From: an uncultured Pseudomonadota bacterium
Lineage (GTDB): Bacteria; Pseudomonadota; Gammaproteobacteria; Burkholderiales; Thiobacillaceae
Direction of reading: 5' to 3'
Length of the DNA: 37,064 bases
Assembly: GCA_903835655.1 (NCBI GenBank)
Contig: CAILNT010000132.1
Span: forward strand, 1-37,064
Shown: in pieces, positions 25,634 through 34,434 of the stretch
How the letters are laid out: the number at the start of each line of letters is the position of its first letter
Position numbering within the stretch: the stretch's first letter is position 1
The notes under the pieces: model-generated
What the model was told of the DNA's origin: nothing
The model's input: the letters and a program-made list of their open reading frames with translations, nothing else
Database searches by the model: none
Translations under genes and position numbers: made by a program

Positions 25634-27918
25634 CGACCGAACTGCGCCGCGGCTACTGTGCGCTGTGCATCTCTCGCTGTGGCTGCGTGGGCACGCTGGT
25701 GGACGGCATCCTGACCCGGATCGACCCCGATCCAGCGCATCCCACAGGCCAGGCCCTGTGCATCAAAGCCAAGGCGGCAGCGGAATCCGTCTATGCCCCC
25801 GAGCGCATCCTGCACCCGCTTCGCCGCACCCGCCCCAAAGGGGAGTCCGATCCCGGCTGGGAACAGCTTTCCTGGGACGATGCGCTCGATTCACTGGCCG
25901 CCAAAATTCTAGCCACCCCCTCCCGGTCGTTGGCTTTCGGCGTGGCCACTCCGAGCGGCACGGCGGTAACCGACAGCTTCGCCTGGATTCATCGCCTGGC
26001 CCACGCCTGCCACAGCCCCAATCTGGTCTTCGCGACCGAGAACTGCAACTGGCATAAAGACCACGCTGCGGCCTACACGTTCGGTGCCGGCAACGGCATG
26101 CCGGATTATCAACACACCGCTTGCATCCTGTTGTGGGGTTTCAACCCGGCCACCACATGGCTGGCCCAGGCCGCCGCCATCCAACAGGCACATCGACGCG
26201 GCGCCAGGCTGATCGTGGTCGATCCCCGTCGCGCGGGCTTGGCGGCCTCCGCGGACCTATGGCTGCGTATCCACCCCGGCAGTGACGCGGCGCTGGCTCT
26301 GGGGTTGGCCCATATCCTGATCGAATCGGGACATTTCGACCATGCGTTCCTTGCTCGCTGGAGCGATGCCCCCTTCCTGGTGGCCGACGCGGATGGCCGC
26401 CTGCTCTACGGCGCCGATCTCGCCCCGGAGGGCGACCCAGAACAAGCCGTGGCCTGGAATGAGCGGACCGGCACAACTCAGCTATGTCCACGCCATCCAC
26501 CCAATATGGCGTCGGAAGTACGCCTGGCGCTGCGTGGGCGGTACACGATCGCCACGCACTGCGGCCCGATCACCTGCCGCCCGGTGTTCGAGCGCTTCAT
26601 CGAACATTGCCGAACCTGGACTTCAGCCCGTGTCGAGAAGGCCACCGGCATTCCCGCCGAACAGATCGAGCTTGCAGCCAATATGATCGCGGATAACCTG
26701 CCCCTGTCCTTTTTCACCTGGACTGGAACTTGCCAGCACGATAACGCCACCCAGACCGGTCGCGCCATTGCCGTGCTGTATGGCCTAACCGGCTGCCTGG
26801 ACGCACCCGGTGGCAATGTCTGGTTCGACAAGCCGAAACTGGCCAACATCATGGGCTTTGACTGGGTGAGTCCAGAAGAGCGCGCATCGACCCTGGGCTA
26901 CCGGGAACGCCCTCAGGGGCCGCCACAACAAGGCTGGATCACCAGTCGCGACCTCTTCCGCGCGATAGTGGAAAGCGAGCCCTACCCGGTCTCCTGCCTG
27001 CTCTCCTTCGGCAGCAATTTCCTGCTCTCCAAACCGAATACCCGGATGAGCGCGGCAGCCCTGGAACGACTCGATTTCTTCGCTCTGGCCGAGATGGTCG
27101 AAACACCCACATCGCGTTACGCCGACTTGCTCCTGCCCGTATGCAGCGCTTGGGAACGGGAAGGCCTGCAAGCGGGATTCCAGGTGAGCGCCGCGGCGGA
27201 AGCGCATGTACAACTGCGCCCGGCCATGGTGCCGCCGCGGGGAGAAAGTCGGAGCGATGCCTGGATCGTGTTCGAACTCGCCAAACGGCTGGGCCTCTCC
27301 AATTCGTTCTTCGGTGGCGACCAGGAAGCGGCCCTGACCGCCATGCTGGCACCGAGCGGCCTTACGCCGGAAGCCCTGCGTGCCTCCCCTGGCGGCATCA
27401 CGGTGCCGCTCCATACCCGCTACCGTAAATACCAGCAGCATGGCTTTTCCACGCCCAGCGGGCGGCTTGAATTCCACAGCGAGCGCCTGCGCGGGGTCGG
27501 CCTGAATCCCTTGCCAGAGTACGTCCCATCCGGCGTGCCGCGAGATCCTCGCTTCCCCCTGACACTGACTACAGCGAAATGGCCACAGTACTGCCATAGC
27601 CAGCAGCGCCACCAACCCTCCCTGCGGCGACGCATGCCCGAGCCCTTGGTGGAACTACACCCGGACACTGCCGCGGCACGCGGCATCGTTGCGGGGGAGT
27701 GGCTGACAGTCGTCACCTCGATGGGGAGCATGCGCGCTCGCGCCCGGCTCGATCGACACCTCGCACCCGAAGTGGTATGCGCCCAGTATGGCTGGTGGCA
27801 ATACGCGGATGGCGCGGGGGATGCCAACCGGCTGATCGATGGTGAATTCTTCGATCCAGTGGCTGGTTCCAACAGCCTGCGCAACTTTCCCTGCCAGGTC
27901 GTAAGTTCTTCGCGATAA
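25630..27918 (+). CDS. cytoplasmic molybdopterin oxidoreductase (DMSO-reductase family) with 4Fe-4S domain
   Basis: A 762-residue bis-MGD enzyme. The N-terminus binds 4Fe-4S through C10, C13, C17 and C44 (YCALCISRCG ... GQALCIKAK). The probable Mo ligand is C139 in ATENCNWHKDHAAAY. Further blocks are CILLWGFNPATTW, RLIVVDPRRAGLA, GTCQHDNATQTGRAIAVLYG, SFGSNFLLSKPNTRM and the C-terminal MopB cap (RMPEPLVELHPDTAAARGI; FDPVAGSNSLRNFP). There is no Tat signal, so it acts in the cytoplasm. There is no partner iron-sulfur or membrane subunit nearby, so the electron donor is unknown. It could be an assimilatory-nitrate-reductase relative, another oxyanion reductase or a non-redox enzyme. The LysR-HPP linkage is the main clue. 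Confidence 0.88.
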   Translation: MTTELRRGYCALCISRCGCVGTLVDGILTRIDPDPAHPTGQALCIKAKAAAESVYAPERILHPLRRTRPKGESDPGWEQLSWDDALDSLAAKILATPSRSLAFGVATPSGTAVTDSFAWIHRLAHACHSPNLVFATENCNWHKDHAAAYTFGAGNGMPDYQHTACILLWGFNPATTWLAQAAAIQQAHRRGARLIVVDPRRAGLAASADLWLRIHPGSDAALALGLAHILIESGHFDHAFLARWSDAPFLVADADGRLLYGADLAPEGDPEQAVAWNERTGTTQLCPRHPPNMASEVRLALRGRYTIATHCGPITCRPVFERFIEHCRTWTSARVEKATGIPAEQIELAANMIADNLPLSFFTWTGTCQHDNATQTGRAIAVLYGLTGCLDAPGGNVWFDKPKLANIMGFDWVSPEERASTLGYRERPQGPPQQGWITSRDLFRAIVESEPYPVSCLLSFGSNFLLSKPNTRMSAAALERLDFFALAEMVETPTSRYADLLLPVCSAWEREGLQAGFQVSAAAEAHVQLRPAMVPPRGESRSDAWIVFELAKRLGLSNSFFGGDQEAALTAMLAPSGLTPEALRASPGGITVPLHTRYRKYQQHGFSTPSGRLEFHSERLRGVGLNPLPEYVPSGVPRDPRFPLTLTTAKWPQYCHSQQRHQPSLRRRMPEPLVELHPDTAAARGIVAGEWLTVVTSMGSMRARARLDRHLAPEVVCAQYGWWQYADGAGDANRLIDGEFFDPVAGSNSLRNFPCQVVSSSR

Positions 27919-27946
27919 GCCGTCGTGGCAAGCCTGCTCCTACGGC
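27919..27946. repeat. REP-like hairpin after the molybdoenzyme gene
   Basis: GCCGT ... ACGGC encloses GGCAAGCCTGCTCCT. The sequence resembles proteobacterial extragenic palindromes of the GTAGGAGC-GGCTTGCC type. It starts next to the stop codon and may double as a transcription end structure. Only one copy is seen in this window. Confidence 0.4.
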
Positions 27947-28121
27947 CACCCACTTCCATGCGCAGTGTGTGTAGTTTAGGGTTCGCGACCATACGGGCAC
28001 GTTCGTGTTCTCAACCCATCCATCGAACAATCCGATCATATCCACGAATTAATGTCGTTTGATTTGCATATGTGGGTTCCGATACCCTACTCAAATCACT
28101 TCACGGCGAGGGAGCAACGAC

Positions 28122-28454
28122 ATGGAAGCACGGATTGAGGCGGAACGGGATGGTGACGGTTATCTTATCGACCCGGAATCATGGAACGAGAAGATTGCCC
28201 TCGAACTGGCTCGAGAGGAGAAACTTGGCCTGAGCGATGCGTATTGGCCGCTCCTGCGTTTCATGCGGGAATACTGGCTGGAACATCAGGTAGCACCGGA
28301 CGTCCGGCATGTCGTAGCTTTTCTTGGCGAAGCCCTGGACATGGACAAGAAAGCCGCCAAGGATCGGCTATTCCAGCTATTTCCCTATGGCTACGTGAAA
28401 CAGGCATGCAAGATCGCGGGCATGATGCGGCCACGTGCCTGGAGCACTGGCTAA
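28122..28454 (+). CDS. DsrC/TusE-family protein lacking the C-terminal cysteine
   Basis: A 110-residue protein of the DsrC/TusE/RspA family. It has DGDGYLIDPESWNEKIALEL, EEKLGLSDAYWPLLRFMREY, HQVAPDVRHVVAFLGEAL, then KDRLFQLFPYGYVKQACKIA then GMMRPRAWSTG. In DsrC two cysteines lie in the C-terminal arm. The upstream one (QACKIAGM) is present here, but the penultimate one, found in DsrC and TusE as C-V/I at the very end, is absent, replaced by AWSTG. It therefore cannot form the DsrC trisulfide in the usual way. It fits the CysB-only group considered regulatory (RspA-like; from memory of the literature). ATG 28122 has GAGGGAG upstream. It converges on narL. Confidence 0.88.
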   Translation: MEARIEAERDGDGYLIDPESWNEKIALELAREEKLGLSDAYWPLLRFMREYWLEHQVAPDVRHVVAFLGEALDMDKKAAKDRLFQLFPYGYVKQACKIAGMMRPRAWSTG

Positions 28455-28494
28455 AACGCACAGAAAATTTGGCCAAGAGGCGTAGATCACGCAG

Positions 28495-28518
28495 TAGACC
28501 GCGAGTCGCTGCGGTCTA
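28495..28518. terminator. hairpin between convergent genes
   Basis: TAGACCGC, 8-base loop, GCGGTCTA, perfect arms, between the DsrC-like stop (28454) and the narL stop (28527). It lacks a T-run on either side, so it may be a shared stop structure or only an mRNA stabiliser. Confidence 0.45.
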
Positions 28519-28526
28519 GGCGCGGA

Positions 28527-29177
28527 TCATGCGCCGCGCTTTCTTTCCACGGCCCAGATCGCCGCCTCCACTCGCGAATGCAGGTTGAGTTTACGCAACA
28601 GGTGTTTGACATGAACCTTGACCGTGCCATCAGTGATGTTGAGTTCGCGGGCGATGAGCTTGTTGCTCTTGCCTTGGGCGATCTGCTCCAGAATACGGCT
28701 TTCCTGCCCGGAGAGACCCGCCTGATCGGGGTCTTTCGGACGTCCGTCCTCGCGCAGAGAATGTGCCAAAAGGCGGGTAAGGCGGTCGGTGAGCGTAACC
28801 TGGCCGGCCGCAGCTTCCTTTAGCTTGCCGACCAGTTCATCCGGGTCCATTTCCTTCAGTAAGTAGCCATCGGCACCCGCGCGCAAGGCGGCGACCAGAT
28901 CTTCGGCCTGATCGGAAACGGTGAGCATGACCACGCGCGGGTCGTTCTCCCAGGACTTCAGTAGCTTGAGCACGTCCAGACCGCTCATGCCCTTCATGTT
29001 GAGATCGAGCAGGACCATGTCCGGACCGAGTTCACGCGCCATCTCGATGCCTTCCTGGCCACTGGAAGCTTCCCCCACCACATCGAATTCACCGGCCATT
29101 TCCACCAATTGCATGACGCCGCGGCGAAACAAGGGATGGTCGTCGATGATCAGGAGGCGTTGTGGATTGTCAGACAT
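28527..29177 (-). CDS. narL: nitrate/nitrite response regulator NarL
   Basis: A 216-residue response regulator. The receiver domain has D12/D13 (LIIDDHPLFRRG), phosphoacceptor D58 in MVLLDLNMKGMSGLDVL, T86 and K108 (YLLKEM). The LuxR-type C-terminal helix-turn-helix reads LSGQESRILEQIAQGKSNKL and IARELNITDGTVKVHVKHLL. The LNITDGTVKVHVKHLL block is highly typical of NarL/NarP. ATG 29177 (MSDNPQ) is preferred to the longer frame, whose extra 22 residues are unlike the family. It follows narX by 62 bases on the same strand. Its regulon likely includes narK1K2G and possibly the gene behind the NarL-type site at 22947. Confidence 0.95.
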   Translation of the reverse strand: MSDNPQRLLIIDDHPLFRRGVMQLVEMAGEFDVVGEASSGQEGIEMARELGPDMVLLDLNMKGMSGLDVLKLLKSWENDPRVVMLTVSDQAEDLVAALRAGADGYLLKEMDPDELVGKLKEAAAGQVTLTDRLTRLLAHSLREDGRPKDPDQAGLSGQESRILEQIAQGKSNKLIARELNITDGTVKVHVKHLLRKLNLHSRVEAAIWAVERKRGA

Positions 29178-29239
29178 ATAAGAGGGTTCCTTGCATCGTG
29201 TTGAGGATGGCGTAAGACGCGCGCATGAGCTTCCACCAC

Positions 29240-31123
29240 TCATCCTGACTGCGCAGTTTGCGATAGGACCCGGCGTGGCGTGAACACCAGTGCCACCCGT
29301 GTACCGCTTTGTGGTCGCGCCTCGAATGTCAGCTTACCGTTCAGACTGCGAGTGCGCTCTTCCATGATGGTCATACCATAATGGTGGGGATCGGCAGGCT
29401 TGACGATGCCCTCGCCGTCATCTTCCACGAGCAACCGCACCGAACCCTCTGCCAGACAATCGAGGCCGACGCGCGCGCGCCTTGCACGGGCATGGTGCAG
29501 CACATTGGAAAGCGCCTCACGTACGATCTGCAGGATATGGATTTCTTCGTTGGGCGAAAGTGGACAAAGATTGGCGGACATATCGAGTGAGATCTTAACT
29601 TCGCCGCGCTGTGCGAACTCCGCCACAGTCTGTTCCAGGGCGGAATGCAGATTGTCGCCTTCCATGCGTAGACGAAAGGTGGCCAGCAGTTCGCGCAACT
29701 GCTGATAGGCACCGTTCAAGCCCTCACGCAATTCCTCCAGGACCTCATCGGTCGGCTGGGCGGCCTTCATGGCCGATTTCAGGCGGCTGACCTGGATTTT
29801 CATGTAGGCAAGCGACTGCGCCAGAGAGTCATGCAACTCGCGGGCGATCACCGCGCGCTCTTCCAGCAAGGCCAGGCGCCGATTCTGTTCGATGCGCCGT
29901 TCCGCACCGATCGCCACGCCGATGTGGCGCGACAGGGCCTCCAGCAACTGCACCTGCCAGGTTTCGAGCTCCACGCCTACGGGGATTTCCAGGATCAGCA
30001 CCCCGTATTGGTGTTCCGCATCGGAAAGCGGCAAGTTGAGATGGCGATGCGAATTTTCGGCAATGCGGATGCGTGTGTGATCGACCACATGGCAACGCAG
30101 ACAATCCCCCGTGGCACAGGGATCGGCGTCATTCGCCTGCATGGTGCTGGCCACGACCCGTCGACTTTGCCCCCCCTGCTCACCCAGGCAGATGGTTCCA
30201 TGACCGAGTCCCAGCAGAACTTCGATGTCGCACAAGACCGCCCGATAGGTTTCACGTCCAGGAATGGCGCCATGCAAGCGAGCGATGGAGTGGTAGAGCA
30301 ATTCCAGCGATAGGTTACTACGAGTGAGTTCGGCGGTTTTCTGCCTCACTCGGCCTTCCAGATCCTGGTAGAGCTTGGAAAGATCCTCCGCCATCGAGTT
30401 GAAAGCGCATCCGAGCAAGCCTAGCTCATCCTCGCCCGTGTAGGGTGTGCGCACCGTGAGGTCGCCACGACCGACATGGCGAGACAGGTCCAACAGTCGC
30501 TTCAAAGGCAATACCAGTTGGGTATGGATCAGCCAGATGGTGAGCAGCACCACCAGTAGGGTCAAGCCCAGCGTGCCACCCAAGACCAAACGCATGACCC
30601 GAATCTTGGCCTCGGTCGTGTCCTCCATCTGCTTGACCAGACGGTCGATCTGGCCGACGAATCGGCTTGTTTCATTGAGCAGCGCCTTGCGGGCTGCGGC
30701 ATCGAGGGACACCGGGCGGCTCTCTGCCACGGCCAAAAAACGGGGACGGATGCCTTGCCGCCATTCCTGAAGCATGCCTTGCCAGGTAACGGTCAACTCG
30801 GTGGCATTCGCACGTGGCAGCATGGTCAGAATGGTCGGGTCGGCCAGGGTAGCCTCGAAGTCGCGAATAGCGTCGGCCATTTTCCCTGCGCCATCTTCCG
30901 GCGTAGCAAGGCAGAGGCCGGCCATGTACCAGCTTTGCATACGCAGACTGCCCGATCGGTTGATCGCCTCGCCGCCCCCCTGGGTCGATTCCGCCACCAA
31001 TCCAGACACCGACATCCCCAGGATTGCGAGAACGGCAATAGCCGCGACCGCGCCCCCCATGCGCAGGAGTAGGGAATTTTGCAGGGTTTTCCAGGAGGGC
31101 AGGGCAGGACGGCGAGTGGGCAT
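29240..31123 (-). CDS. narX: nitrate/nitrite sensor histidine kinase NarX
   Basis: A 627-residue inner-membrane kinase. TM1 is about 23-44 and TM2 about 178-199, enclosing a periplasmic sensor. The nitrate-binding P-box lies just after TM1 (GGEAINRSGSLRMQSWYMAG, about 51-70). Then come a HAMP domain (about 200-252), a central cysteine module (C336, C341, C344 in DPCATGDCLRCHVVD) and the HisKA_3 dimerisation helix with H431 in VIARELHDSLAQSLAYMKIQ. The ATPase domain follows (QIVREALSNVLHHARARRAR; LLVEDDGEGI; HHYGMTIMEERTRSLNG). The cysteine module is also present in E. coli NarX but not NarQ. The start codon lacks a strong Shine-Dalgarno sequence. A palindromic repeat lies 14 bases upstream. 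Confidence 0.95.
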   Translation of the reverse strand: MPTRRPALPSWKTLQNSLLLRMGGAVAAIAVLAILGMSVSGLVAESTQGGGEAINRSGSLRMQSWYMAGLCLATPEDGAGKMADAIRDFEATLADPTILTMLPRANATELTVTWQGMLQEWRQGIRPRFLAVAESRPVSLDAAARKALLNETSRFVGQIDRLVKQMEDTTEAKIRVMRLVLGGTLGLTLLVVLLTIWLIHTQLVLPLKRLLDLSRHVGRGDLTVRTPYTGEDELGLLGCAFNSMAEDLSKLYQDLEGRVRQKTAELTRSNLSLELLYHSIARLHGAIPGRETYRAVLCDIEVLLGLGHGTICLGEQGGQSRRVVASTMQANDADPCATGDCLRCHVVDHTRIRIAENSHRHLNLPLSDAEHQYGVLILEIPVGVELETWQVQLLEALSRHIGVAIGAERRIEQNRRLALLEERAVIARELHDSLAQSLAYMKIQVSRLKSAMKAAQPTDEVLEELREGLNGAYQQLRELLATFRLRMEGDNLHSALEQTVAEFAQRGEVKISLDMSANLCPLSPNEEIHILQIVREALSNVLHHARARRARVGLDCLAEGSVRLLVEDDGEGIVKPADPHHYGMTIMEERTRSLNGKLTFEARPQSGTRVALVFTPRRVLSQTAQSG

Positions 31124-31136
31124 GGGCGGGGGTACC

Positions 31137-31164
31137 TGTCATTCCCGCCTGCGCGGGAATGACA
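31137..31164. repeat. dispersed-type palindrome GTCATTCCCGC...GCGGGAATGAC
   Basis: TGTCATTCCCGC, loop CTGC, GCGGGAATGACA: perfect 12-base arms. This resembles the widely dispersed GTCATTCCCGC-type intergenic repeats of many proteobacteria. It lies 14 bases before the narX start, so it will fold in the narX leader or sit in its promoter. Confidence 0.7.
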
Positions 31165-31176
31165 ATGATTTATGTG

Positions 31177-31183
31177 TACTCCT
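31177..31183 (+). promoter_or_regulatory. single NarL-type heptamer in the narX-narK1 gap
   Basis: TACTCCT fits TACYYMT. It lies between the palindromic repeat and the paired site, upstream of narX. A lone heptamer is weak evidence, but it shares this gap with the 7-2-7 site at 31298. Confidence 0.3.
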
Positions 31184-31297
31184 TTGTATCTCCACCACTG
31201 CGATGTGGAAATACCCACTTGGCGCCGGCGACCCCGATCCAACTCATGAGCGGATTATCATGTCTTTATAAAACAATGAATTAAGTCGATACCCCCC

Positions 31298-31313
31298 TAC
31301 CTATTCAGAGGTA
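31298..31313. promoter_or_regulatory. perfect 7-2-7 NarL-type site upstream of narK1
   Basis: TACCTAT, spacer TC, AGAGGTA (reverse complement TACCTCT). Both heptamers match TACYYMT. It lies 112 bases before the GTG start of narK1 and 175 bases before narX, so it could serve either direction. I do not find a convincing FNR box (TTGAT-N4-ATCAA) in this intergenic region. Confidence 0.65.
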
Positions 31314-31424
31314 TTCATAGGTTTTAAAGGTCGTTTACCCCCTCTTCTAAAACATTTTCGCGACGTGGAAACTGCGCCCCATCCTATTCGGATATCCAGG
31401 TTTTTTGATCTGATGGAGGACCCA

Positions 31425-32684
31425 GTGACACCCCGTTCGCAACAGCGATTATCCGTGCTCGTGATGAGCACCTTGGCCTTCACGGTGTGCTTCGCCGTGT
31501 GGATGATGTTCGCGGTCATCGGTATCCCGATCAAGGCGCAACTGCATCTCAATGAGACCGAGTTCGGTTTGCTAGTCGCCATGCCGGTACTGACCGGCTC
31601 CCTGATCCGTCTGCCTTTGGGCATGTGGACCGACAAGCTTGGCGGTCGCATCGTCCTGTTCAGTCTGATGTTGTCCACGGTACTGCCGATCTGGTGCATC
31701 CAGTACGCGACCGCTTTCTGGCATTTCCTCTTGATTGGTCTCTTCGTCGGCCTGGCCGGCGGTTCCTTCTCGGTGGGCATCGCCTACTGCGCACGCTGGT
31801 ACGAAGCGCGCCGGCAGGGCATGGCGATGGGGGTATTCGGCGCGGGAAATTCGGGTTCGGCGCTGACCAAACTGGTAGCCCCCAGTATCGTCGTGGCCTA
31901 TGGCTGGGCCATGGTGCCGCAAGTCTATGCCGCCGCCATGCTGTTGACCGCCCTCCTGTTCTGGCTCTTCACCTACGACGACCCTGCGCACAAGGTGCCC
32001 TCTCATATCACTTTGCGAGAGCAACTCAAGGCACTGAACGACCCCGTCGTATGGAAGTACTGCCAATACTATTCCATCGTCTTCGGCGGCTACGTGGCGC
32101 TGGCCCTATGGATGACCAAGTACTACGTCACTGAATACGGCTTCGATTTGAAAACGGCCGCGCTGTTGGCCGCCTGCTTCTCCCTGCCAGGCGGCATGTT
32201 GCGCGCGGTGGGCGGCTGGATGTCGGACAGATGGGGCGCGCACCGGGTGACCTGGTGGGTACTCTGGGTGTCCTGGATCTGCCTGTTCATCCTGTCCTAC
32301 CCGCAGACCGAGTTCACCGTGAAGACCGTCACTGGTCCGCACACCTACCACATCCATCTCGGCCCGGAAATCTTCACCGCCTTGCTGTTCACCGTAGGGG
32401 TGGCATTCGCCTTCGGCAAGGCCAGCGTGTTCAAGTACATCGCAAACGAGTATCCGGACAACATCGGCGTCATCTCAGGAATAGTCGGCCTGATCGGCGG
32501 TATGGGTGGCTTCCTGCTGCCCATCCTGTTCGGCGCGCTGGTGGATCTGACCGGCATCCGATCCTCGGCATTCATGTTGATGTATGGCGTGGTCTGGGTC
32601 TCGCTGATCTGGATGTACACCACCGAGGTTCGCAAGCTGGATTTGATCAAGAAGCCCGCCCTGGTGGCGGACGACATGGAATGA
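31425..32684 (+). CDS. narK: nitrate transporter, NarK1-type MFS
   Basis: A 419-residue major facilitator with 12 membrane helices. The N-terminus VLVMSTLAFTVCFAVWMMFAV is typical of NarK1. The nitrate signature in helix 5 is GLAGGSFSVGIAYCARWYEA then RRQGMAMGVFGAGNSGSAL, and its repeat appears as FGKASVFKYIANEYPDNIGV. GTG 31425 is chosen because GGAGG (31415-31419) lies 5 bases before it. The in-frame ATG 31413 overlaps that same ribosome site. NarK1 proteins are proposed to import nitrate with protons. narK2 follows after 99 bases on the same strand, then narG, the usual order in denitrifying proteobacteria. Confidence 0.93.
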   Translation: MTPRSQQRLSVLVMSTLAFTVCFAVWMMFAVIGIPIKAQLHLNETEFGLLVAMPVLTGSLIRLPLGMWTDKLGGRIVLFSLMLSTVLPIWCIQYATAFWHFLLIGLFVGLAGGSFSVGIAYCARWYEARRQGMAMGVFGAGNSGSALTKLVAPSIVVAYGWAMVPQVYAAAMLLTALLFWLFTYDDPAHKVPSHITLREQLKALNDPVVWKYCQYYSIVFGGYVALALWMTKYYVTEYGFDLKTAALLAACFSLPGGMLRAVGGWMSDRWGAHRVTWWVLWVSWICLFILSYPQTEFTVKTVTGPHTYHIHLGPEIFTALLFTVGVAFAFGKASVFKYIANEYPDNIGVISGIVGLIGGMGGFLLPILFGALVDLTGIRSSAFMLMYGVVWVSLIWMYTTEVRKLDLIKKPALVADDME

Positions 32685-32783
32685 GCGCCGTGCGACCGAT
32701 CCATCGCCCCTGTTTCCTCTCCGGCCAACCCGTTCCCTCGGGCATGACCATCACCCACCCAGCCCTCTAAACGGAGTCTTGCA

Positions 32784-34394
32784 ATGACACACATCGAGAA
32801 ATGGGACGTGGAAGACCACACGTTCTGGGAAAATGAGGGCCGAGCGATCGCCCTACGCAACCTGTGGATCTCGGTCCCCAGCCTGCTCCTTGGTTTCGCC
32901 ATCTGGATGATGTGGGGAATCATCACCGTGCAGATGCTGAACCTGGGCTTCCCCTTCACCAAAGACGACATGTTCGCCTTGACCGCGATCGCTGGTCTCG
33001 CCGGCGCGACGATGCGCATTCCTTCCTCCTTCTTCATCCGCATCGCAGGTGGCCGCAACACCATCTTCCTGACCACCGCGCTCTTGATGATTCCTGCCCT
33101 CGGCACCGGCATCGCCTTGCAGGACAAGGCCACGCCGTTGTGGGTATTCCAGTTGCTGGCACTGCTCTCCGGCATCGGCGGCGGCAATTTCGCCAGTTCG
33201 ATGTCCAATATCAGCACATTCTTCCCGAAGCGCCAGCAGGGGACTGCCCTGGGCATGAACGCCGGTCTGGGCAACTTCGGCGTCACCACCATGCAGATCC
33301 TGATTCCTCTGGTGATGACCGCTGGCATCTTCGGCGCCATCGGCGGCGAGCCGATGACCCTGATAAAAGACAGCGGCTGGATACTCGGCAAGATCAAGGT
33401 CGGCACCCCCACCTTCATCCAGAACGCCGGTTTTGTCTGGATGCTGGCATTAATTCCGCTGGCGTTCCTCGGCTATTTCGGGATGAACAACCTGAAGCCA
33501 ATTTCGCCGAATCTCGGTTCCACCCTCTCCTCCTTTGTCAAGGTGTTGTGGCTCTATAGCCTGGCAGCCATCATCGCCACTGTCGGCCTCTACCTCTACC
33601 TGCCAGTCAAGACCGGCGGCCTGGGTCTCCTGAACATGTGGCTGGCCCTGCCCCTGATCATGGTCACCACCTTGCTGCTGATGCGATTGTTCGCCATCGG
33701 CGAGATGAAGGCGGGTATCGAGAAGCAATTCGCCATCTTCTCCAACAAGCACACCTGGTCGCTCACCGCGCTGTATATGGTGACCTTCGGGTCCTTCATC
33801 GGCTTTTCCGCCGCCGTGCCCCTATCCATCACGGTGATCTTCGGCGACACCCACGTGTTCAACGCCGCCACTCATCTCTGGGTCCACGCCAAGAATTCGC
33901 ATGCGCCTTCGGCCCTGACCTACGCCTGGATCGGCCCCTTCGTCGGCGCCCTTATCCGTCCTGTGGGCGGCTGGGTTGCGGACAAGGTGGGCGGCTCCAT
34001 CGTCACCCAAATCATCTCGGTGATCATGGTCGTGGCCTCGGTCTATGCCGGCTACATCATGATGCAGGCCTACCACTCGACCACACCCGAGGCCTACTTC
34101 CAGGCGTTCCTGTGGACATTCGTGGTGGTGTTCGCCGCTGCCGGCATCGGCAATGGCTCCACCTTCCGCACCGTCGGCGTGATCTTCGACCGCGCCCAGG
34201 CAGGCCCCGTATTGGGCTGGACCTCGGCGGTCGCCGCCTACGGTTCCTTCATCGCTCCCGAGGTAATCAAGGGCCAATTGAAGGCTGGCACCCCGGAGAA
34301 CGCCATGTATGGCTTCGCTATCTTCTACGCCCTGTGCCTGGTTCTGAACTGGTGGTTCTACCTGCGCGCTGGCAGCGAGATTCGGAATCCGTGA
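32784..34394 (+). CDS. narK2: nitrate/nitrite antiporter, NarK2-type MFS
   Basis: A 536-residue major facilitator, longer than NarK1 mainly through a soluble N-terminus (MTHIEKWDVEDHTFWENEG) and a large loop after helix 6. Signature segments are GIGGGNFASSMSNISTFFPK then RQQGTALGMNAGLGNFGVT in the first half and GIGNGSTFRTVGVIFDRAQA in the second. Separate NarK1 and NarK2 proteins are common in denitrifiers. NarK2 is thought to exchange nitrate for nitrite. CGGAG lies upstream of the ATG. A large palindromic repeat separates it from narG. Confidence 0.94.
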   Translation: MTHIEKWDVEDHTFWENEGRAIALRNLWISVPSLLLGFAIWMMWGIITVQMLNLGFPFTKDDMFALTAIAGLAGATMRIPSSFFIRIAGGRNTIFLTTALLMIPALGTGIALQDKATPLWVFQLLALLSGIGGGNFASSMSNISTFFPKRQQGTALGMNAGLGNFGVTTMQILIPLVMTAGIFGAIGGEPMTLIKDSGWILGKIKVGTPTFIQNAGFVWMLALIPLAFLGYFGMNNLKPISPNLGSTLSSFVKVLWLYSLAAIIATVGLYLYLPVKTGGLGLLNMWLALPLIMVTTLLLMRLFAIGEMKAGIEKQFAIFSNKHTWSLTALYMVTFGSFIGFSAAVPLSITVIFGDTHVFNAATHLWVHAKNSHAPSALTYAWIGPFVGALIRPVGGWVADKVGGSIVTQIISVIMVVASVYAGYIMMQAYHSTTPEAYFQAFLWTFVVVFAAAGIGNGSTFRTVGVIFDRAQAGPVLGWTSAVAAYGSFIAPEVIKGQLKAGTPENAMYGFAIFYALCLVLNWWFYLRAGSEIRNP

Positions 34395-34434
34395 GCGACG
34401 TATGACGACACAACCGCGACGCCGGGCCGAAGGG

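Noticed and set aside
28060-28098. TGATTTG ... CAAATCA inverted repeat upstream of the DsrC-like gene as an FNR-type site
   Set aside because: The arms are 25 bases apart, far from the 4-base FNR spacer, and the short arms can occur by chance.
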